Shown: positions 60,014 through 64,000 of the stretch, in pieces
How positions within the stretch are numbered: position 1 is the first letter of the stretch
How the letters are laid out: each line of letters starts with the position of its first letter
DNA from: Legionella quateirensis
GTDB taxonomy: Bacteria; Pseudomonadota; Gammaproteobacteria; Legionellales; Legionellaceae
Assembly (NCBI RefSeq): GCF_001467955.1
Contig: NZ_LNYR01000012.1
Span: 634,411-698,410 of the forward strand
DNA length: 64,000 nucleotides
Direction: 5' to 3'
Translations under genes and position numbers: made by a program
Notes under the pieces: generated by a model
The model's input: the letters and a program-made list of their open reading frames with translations, nothing else
Databases searched by the model: none
Told to the model about the DNA's origin: nothing

Positions 60014-60372
60014 ATGATTATAATTCCTATTATTTTATTGGTTATTTTACTATTGGTATTAAATGGCTTACTAAGACAATAGGATAAGATACAAGGTCTG
60101 ATGAAGACTAAATTCTGCTAGGTAGCCGAACGAATAAGTTACAGCTCTCAAATTAAATATAAAGATTTATACATATATAGTCGATGATTGTACAAGCGGA
60201 TAATTTCATCCAAACTTAGATGAAATGATTTGTCTTCATACAGATATAAAATTATTTATTGAAGATGTGAACAATTAAACTGCGTCTACAATTGATTAGG
60301 CAAATTACTTTTGATTTAATTAAAGTAATCCGAAGTAAAATGCCTATCAATATCAAATTGATACCCTAAATT
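60014..60372. other. AT-rich intergenic region between ppiD and the SDR gene
   Basis: 359 bp downstream of ppiD and upstream of the SDR gene, both on the minus strand. It should contain the SDR promoter. I see no gene, tRNA or repeat in it, only AT-rich sequence with short complementary tracts. Confidence 0.5.
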
Positions 60373-62247
60373 CTAATGTCGTTCAATTTTGGCTTGTTTT
60401 AATAACGTATTGACATACAGGTCATAATCCATCATGCCATAGCTTGCTTCAATTTGTTGAATCAGACTATCACGTTGTTCTTTATCCAGAGAACTTAATT
60501 TTCCATCATTAATACGTTTCAATCGAACGACTACATAATCTCCATTATCAAGTATGACGCCATCTCGACTTTCAGGTCTTAACAGATTAAAGGCCAGATC
60601 ATTAATTACAGTATCTGCTTTATCACTATCTCGAGAAGACTGAACGATTGATTTCCATTCCAATTGATTTGAAGTCATAAGAGCCTTCTGCTGTTCGTCT
60701 TCAACTGGATTTAATAAATTCATTCCTACTTCTTTTGCTTTCAGATCAGCTCGAGACTTTGCAATGGCTTTTTCGATTTGATCATGTACTGCTGTTACAG
60801 TTTGTTTCTTCGATGGGATATGCTGATTGACACGAATGACAACCACAGAATCATTATCAAGTTGAATAGGATCGCTGTTATTGCTTAACTCAAGCACATC
60901 ATGACTGAACGCGGCATTAATAACTTGTTTGTTTTTGGTAATTAAATCCTTCCCACCTAAACGCGAGAATGGTTCAGAAGTTTTAACTTTCAATTTCAAT
61001 GCATCCGAAACAGGATTTAAAGTATCAGGAGTCTGGTAACTTAAATCAGAAAGCTGTTCCAAAGCCTGTGCATACTGGGTTTGCGCTGTATCAGTTAAAA
61101 GCTGATCTTTAATAGTAGAAGCGACCTGATCTAGTGATTTTGTAGTTACTGGTTTGTAAGCTACCAATTTAAAAATTTCCAGACCATGTTTTGTTTTTAC
61201 TGGAGCAGAAATCTGACCTGGCTCAGTTAAGTTGGACAGCACTTTAGCGTATTCAGTTTGTCCAGCGGTAATCCAGGGCAATACTCCCTTATCTGCTACT
61301 GATAATTTATCATCGGAACTTGTAGAAACCAACTGATCAAACTGCTTGGGATTTTCTTCTAATTGAGCGTAAGCTGCATCGGCTTTCTTTTGTATTTCGT
61401 CTTGTTCTTCCTTAGACGCCCCCTCAGGTATTGCAAATAAAATATGTGTGACTTTCCATTGAGCCGGAGTTAGATAGTTACTTTTATTTTCTTCATAATA
61501 ACGTTTAACATCATCGTCAGAAACCTTTAGATTCGCTTTAATGTCATGCATTGATAGCGTAATATAATCTACCGTGACTTGTTCAGGAGTCATAAACTCA
61601 TTCTGATGTGCTTTATAATAAGAATTTATATCATCATCGGTTACTTTAATCTGATTAACAAAATGTGAAGAAGCTACGGTTAAGTAATCGTAATCACGTG
61701 TTTGCATATATAATCTGACAAAACGTTTTATTTCATCAGGTAATGCGAATGAATTTCCCATAAAAGCAAAACGTTGCTGATTGAGCAACATTCCTTGTCT
61801 TACTTCATTCTGAAAGGTTTCCGGGGTAAATAAAGCACCGTTCAAAGCTTGTTGGTAACGTTCACTCGAAAAGTGCCCATCAACTTGAAACTGAGGAATA
61901 TTAAGAATAGCTGAGTTCGCTTGATCCGGGGTCACTTCAAAACCGTATTTACGAGCAGCCTGGAGCGTAACCTCATTGGTAATCATTTGATTAAGAACTT
62001 GATTTTGCAGATTTTTTTCATCAGAAGCGGTCATCTGTGCCAAATCTTGCTGAGCTCGAGTGCGCCTGTAGTTAGTTTCAAATGACTGGTTGGTTATTGG
62101 TTGATCATTTACTACAACCTTGGCATTGGATGTTTGATGCGATTGTAGATAATAATCAACACCAAAAAGAGTGAATGTAATAGCGATTAATATAATGACT
62201 AACCAAGCTACAACACCTTGTATGCGTTCATTTAACTTCTGCAACAT
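60373..62247 (-). CDS. ppiD: Periplasmic folding chaperone / peptidyl-prolyl isomerase PpiD
   Basis: A 624-residue inner-membrane-anchored chaperone acting on newly exported proteins. One N-terminal membrane helix (VVAWLVIILIAITFTLFGVDYYL) precedes a SurA_N-like chaperone region (QDLAQMTASDEKNLQNQVLNQMITNEV). The parvulin domain lies about residues 265-360 (WKVTHILFAIPEGASKEEQDE..., GQISAPVKTKHGLEIFKL). Two further SurA-like segments follow. The order hupB-ppiD next to lon is conserved in gammaproteobacteria; here two tRNA genes lie between hupB and ppiD. Confidence 0.93.
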   Translation of the reverse strand: MLQKLNERIQGVVAWLVIILIAITFTLFGVDYYLQSHQTSNAKVVVNDQPITNQSFETNYRRTRAQQDLAQMTASDEKNLQNQVLNQMITNEVTLQAARKYGFEVTPDQANSAILNIPQFQVDGHFSSERYQQALNGALFTPETFQNEVRQGMLLNQQRFAFMGNSFALPDEIKRFVRLYMQTRDYDYLTVASSHFVNQIKVTDDDINSYYKAHQNEFMTPEQVTVDYITLSMHDIKANLKVSDDDVKRYYEENKSNYLTPAQWKVTHILFAIPEGASKEEQDEIQKKADAAYAQLEENPKQFDQLVSTSSDDKLSVADKGVLPWITAGQTEYAKVLSNLTEPGQISAPVKTKHGLEIFKLVAYKPVTTKSLDQVASTIKDQLLTDTAQTQYAQALEQLSDLSYQTPDTLNPVSDALKLKVKTSEPFSRLGGKDLITKNKQVINAAFSHDVLELSNNSDPIQLDNDSVVVIRVNQHIPSKKQTVTAVHDQIEKAIAKSRADLKAKEVGMNLLNPVEDEQQKALMTSNQLEWKSIVQSSRDSDKADTVINDLAFNLLRPESRDGVILDNGDYVVVRLKRINDGKLSSLDKEQRDSLIQQIEASYGMMDYDLYVNTLLKQAKIERH

Positions 62248-62310
62248 GTCCCGAGATCCATTATTGATATTTAATAAGCTTGATGAAGACAGATTGTACC
62301 ATAAGCTGAT

Positions 62311-62336
62311 AAAAAAAACGCGCCTTTCGGCGCGTT
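62311..62336 (-). terminator. Terminator of the hupB-tRNA transcript
   Basis: On the minus strand AACGCGCC, a GAAA tetraloop and GGCGCGTT (arms 62329-62336 and 62317-62324) are followed by six T residues. It lies directly after tRNA-Asp and before ppiD. Confidence 0.92.
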
Positions 62337-62340
62337 AATC

Positions 62341-62417
62341 TGGCGGAGTGGACGGGGCTCGAACCCGCGACCCCCGGCGTGACAGGCCGGTATTCTAACC
62401 AACTGAACTACCACTCC
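62341..62417 (-). tRNA. tRNA-Asp (GTC)
   Basis: The 77-nt minus-strand sequence starts GGAGTGGTAGTTCAGTTGG and ends in encoded CCA. It folds as a cloverleaf with acceptor GGAGTGG/CCACTCC. The anticodon loop CTGTCAC gives anticodon GTC, and the T arm GGGTTCGAGCC is normal. It follows tRNA-Val by 6 bp and sits just before a terminator. Confidence 0.97.
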
Positions 62418-62423
62418 AATTCA

Positions 62424-62499
62424 TGGTGGGTGCTGTAGGGATCGAACCTACGACCCTCGCCTTGTAAGGGCGATGCTCTCCCAGCTGAGCTAAGCACCC
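62424..62499 (-). tRNA. tRNA-Val (TAC)
   Basis: The 76-nt minus-strand sequence starts GGGTGCTTAGCTCAGCTGGG and ends in encoded CCA. The acceptor stem is GGGTGCT/AGCACCC, the anticodon loop CTTACAA gives TAC, and the T arm is AGGTTCGATCC. It begins only 7 bp after the hupB stop. Confidence 0.97.
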
Positions 62500-62506
62500 A
62501 GAAAAC

Positions 62507-62785
62507 TTAAGCTTGTTGTACAGCTTCTTTCAGGTTTTTACCCGCTTTGAACTTGGCTACTCTAGATGCTTTGATCTGAATAGTTTTACCAGTCTGTGGG
62601 TTTCTACCAGTACGTGCTGAACGATTACCTGTTGAAAAAGAACCAAATCCAGGTATTACAACTTGATCGCCACTTTTTAAGGCATCAGTTACAGTAGTCA
62701 TAAAAGTTTCAAGAACTCTGCTTGCGTCAGCTTTTGTCAAACCTGATCCGCTTGCTATAGCATCAACTAATTCACTCTTATTCAT
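62507..62785 (-). CDS. hupB: Histone-like DNA-binding protein HU-beta
   Basis: Nucleoid protein of 92 residues. MNKSELVDAIASGSGLTKADASRVLE is the helical dimer part. VIPGFGSFSTGNRSARTGRNPQTGKTIQIKASRVAKFKAGK contains the DNA-binding arm with the RNPQTGK proline hairpin. Start ATG 62785 fits the family; the in-frame codon at 62827 would add 14 residues. It lies between lon and two tRNA genes on the same strand. Confidence 0.96.
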   Translation of the reverse strand: MNKSELVDAIASGSGLTKADASRVLETFMTTVTDALKSGDQVVIPGFGSFSTGNRSARTGRNPQTGKTIQIKASRVAKFKAGKNLKEAVQQA

Positions 62786-62873
62786 CTTTTCCCCTTTACA
62801 GTTAATCATCCATATTCCGGAGCGCATTTAAACAGATTTAACTGCTCCAGTCAAGTTCGTACATCCTTGCAGT

Positions 62874-62890
62874 GCCCGCCAGTGGCGGGC
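62874..62890 (-). terminator. GC-rich hairpin between lon and hupB
   Basis: GCCCGCC (62874-62880) pairs with GGCGGGC (62884-62890) around a 3-nt loop, 24 bp after the lon stop. There is no U-tract on the minus strand, so it may be only a partial terminator or an mRNA-end stabiliser. Confidence 0.45.
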
Positions 62891-62913
62891 TGTGTAGAGA
62901 AATATACCCGTTA

Positions 62914-64000
62914 TTAATGAGCATGTAAATCATTATTTTTAATTTTTTTTGATCTCTTACTCACAATTACCTCAGGTTGTACATTTGTTGGCTGATCTAA
63001 CCAAGGACTGCGTTGTAAAGCCAGCTCAAGAACCTGTTCAATGGTCTTAACAGGATGAATTGTAAGCTTTCTTAAAACGTTATCAGGTATTTCTTCGAGG
63101 TCTTTTACATTGTCTTCAGGAATAAGTACGTGTTTTATTCCACCTCGATGAGCAGCCAATAATTTTTCCTTTAAACCACCAATGGGTAATACTTGTCCAC
63201 GCAATGTAATTTCGCCCGTCATTGCGACATCTGCTTTAACTGGAATTTGAGTCACAACGGATACAAGTACCGTAGCCATCCCTATTCCCGCACTAGGACC
63301 GTCTTTCGGAGTAGCGCCTTCAGGTACATGCACATGAAAATCACTTTTTTCAAAGAAGTCATCTGCAAGACCGAGTTTTTTAGCACGACTTCTAACTACT
63401 GTCATTGCCGCATGGATGGATTCCTGCATCACCTCACCTAACTGGCCAGTGTGTGTAACCTTTCCTTTACCCGGCATCATTGAAGCTTCAAGAGTTAATA
63501 ACTCCCCTCCAACACTGGTCCAGGCCAGTCCGGTGACTTGTCCAACCTGATCAAACTCTTCTGCCAAACCATACCTGAATTTTTTTACACCCAGATATTT
63601 TTCGATATTACTTACAGTTACAGTGAGTTTTTTAACTTTTTTATTAGATAGAATTTCTTTAACGACCTTTCTGCAGACACTCGCTATATCTCGTTCCAGA
63701 TTACGAACGCCAGCTTCACGCGTATAATGACGAATTATTTCCCTGATTGCGCCTTCACTTATATGTATTTCACTATTACTCAATCCATTGAGTACGATTT
63801 GTTTAGGCACTAAATACTGTTCCGCTATACTTACCTTTTCATCTTCGGTATATCCTGCCAGACGAATTACTTCCATTCGATCAAGCAATGGTGCGGGAAT
63901 TTCAAGCGAATTAGCTGTTGCAATAAACATCACATCACTTAGATCATAATCTACTTCTAAATAATGATCACTGAAGGTATGATTTTGCTCAGGATCCAGA
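62914..64000 (-). CDS. lon: ATP-dependent protease Lon (C-terminal part; 5' end outside the window)
   Basis: The reading frame stays open to the window edge, so about 362 C-terminal residues are seen. The visible part begins in the AAA+ domain ([35 protein letters not shown], with sensor 1 and the arginine finger). The helical lid [16 protein letters not shown] and then the protease domain follow. The catalytic serine is in [12 protein letters not shown], and the lysine in [24 protein letters not shown]. The methionine at 63933 is internal, not a start. Confidence 0.96.
   Translation of the reverse strand, partial: LDPEQNHTFSDHYLEVDYDLSDVMFIATANSLEIPAPLLDRMEVIRLAGYTEDEKVSIAEQYLVPKQIVLNGLSNSEIHISEGAIREIIRHYTREAGVRNLERDIASVCRKVVKEILSNKKVKKLTVTVSNIEKYLGVKKFRYGLAEEFDQVGQVTGLAWTSVGGELLTLEASMMPGKGKVTHTGQLGEVMQESIHAAMTVVRSRAKKLGLADDFFEKSDFHVHVPEGATPKDGPSAGIGMATVLVSVVTQIPVKADVAMTGEITLRGQVLPIGGLKEKLLAAHRGGIKHVLIPEDNVKDLEEIPDNVLRKLTIHPVKTIEQVLELALQRSPWLDQPTNVQPEVIVSKRSKKIKNNDLHAH

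Overview
The window is AT-rich gammaproteobacterial chromosome and reads as Legionella, most likely L. pneumophila or a close relative. The evidence is the gene order, not a database search. Two Dot/Icm-effector-like genes sit among housekeeping genes in the order I remember around Ceg25, DsbA2, Lem14, FabI and Lon of strain Philadelphia. A PmrA-type promoter box precedes one of them. Intergenic palindromic repeats are frequent. Both ends are cut: a repeat fragment lies at the left edge, and a lon gene runs off the right edge.

Layout. 0.1-13 kb holds a FadL-type porin, a fused aspartokinase/diaminopimelate decarboxylase, an AddA/RecB-like helicase-nuclease, the Fe-S carrier Mrp, a CsiV-like protein, OxyR and an MFS transporter. 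12-16 kb is an msbA-lpxK operon that also carries an unknown secreted protein. 16-21 kb is a signalling cluster: a FIST sensor protein, a PAS histidine kinase, and a receiver-PAS-GGDEF-EAL response regulator whose c-di-GMP motifs look intact. 21-24 kb holds a GNAT acetyltransferase, pyrD and a methyltransferase.

24-34 kb is a complete leucine/isovalerate degradation operon: isovaleryl-CoA dehydrogenase, thiolase, a small membrane protein, both methylcrotonyl-CoA carboxylase subunits, methylglutaconyl-CoA hydratase, HMG-CoA lyase and acetoacetyl-CoA synthetase. Together they turn leucine carbon into acetyl-CoA. 34-37 kb is the methionine importer metNIQ.

37-38.5 kb is a candidate effector (Ceg25-like) behind a perfect CTTAAT-N5-CTTAAT box. 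39-54 kb is mainly housekeeping: rsmJ, gmhB, glyS, glyQ, a DsbA2-type oxidoreductase, uvrD, a proline-iminopeptidase homologue that has lost its nucleophile serine, dtd, mlaA, gshB, gshA, a drug/metabolite transporter and a rhodanese. A decayed fragment of a second gshB lies downstream of mlaA. 54-57.5 kb has a second candidate effector (Lem14-like), an alkaline-phosphatase-superfamily protein and a six-copy 99-bp tandem array. 57.5-64 kb has udk, fabI, an SDR oxidoreductase, ppiD, tRNA-Asp, tRNA-Val, hupB and partial lon.

The most notable observations are the PmrA box and effector pair, the serine-less iminopeptidase, the gshB relic, the FIST/kinase/c-di-GMP cluster, the 99-bp palindromic tandem array, and several unrelated long inverted repeats of similar architecture in intergenic gaps.
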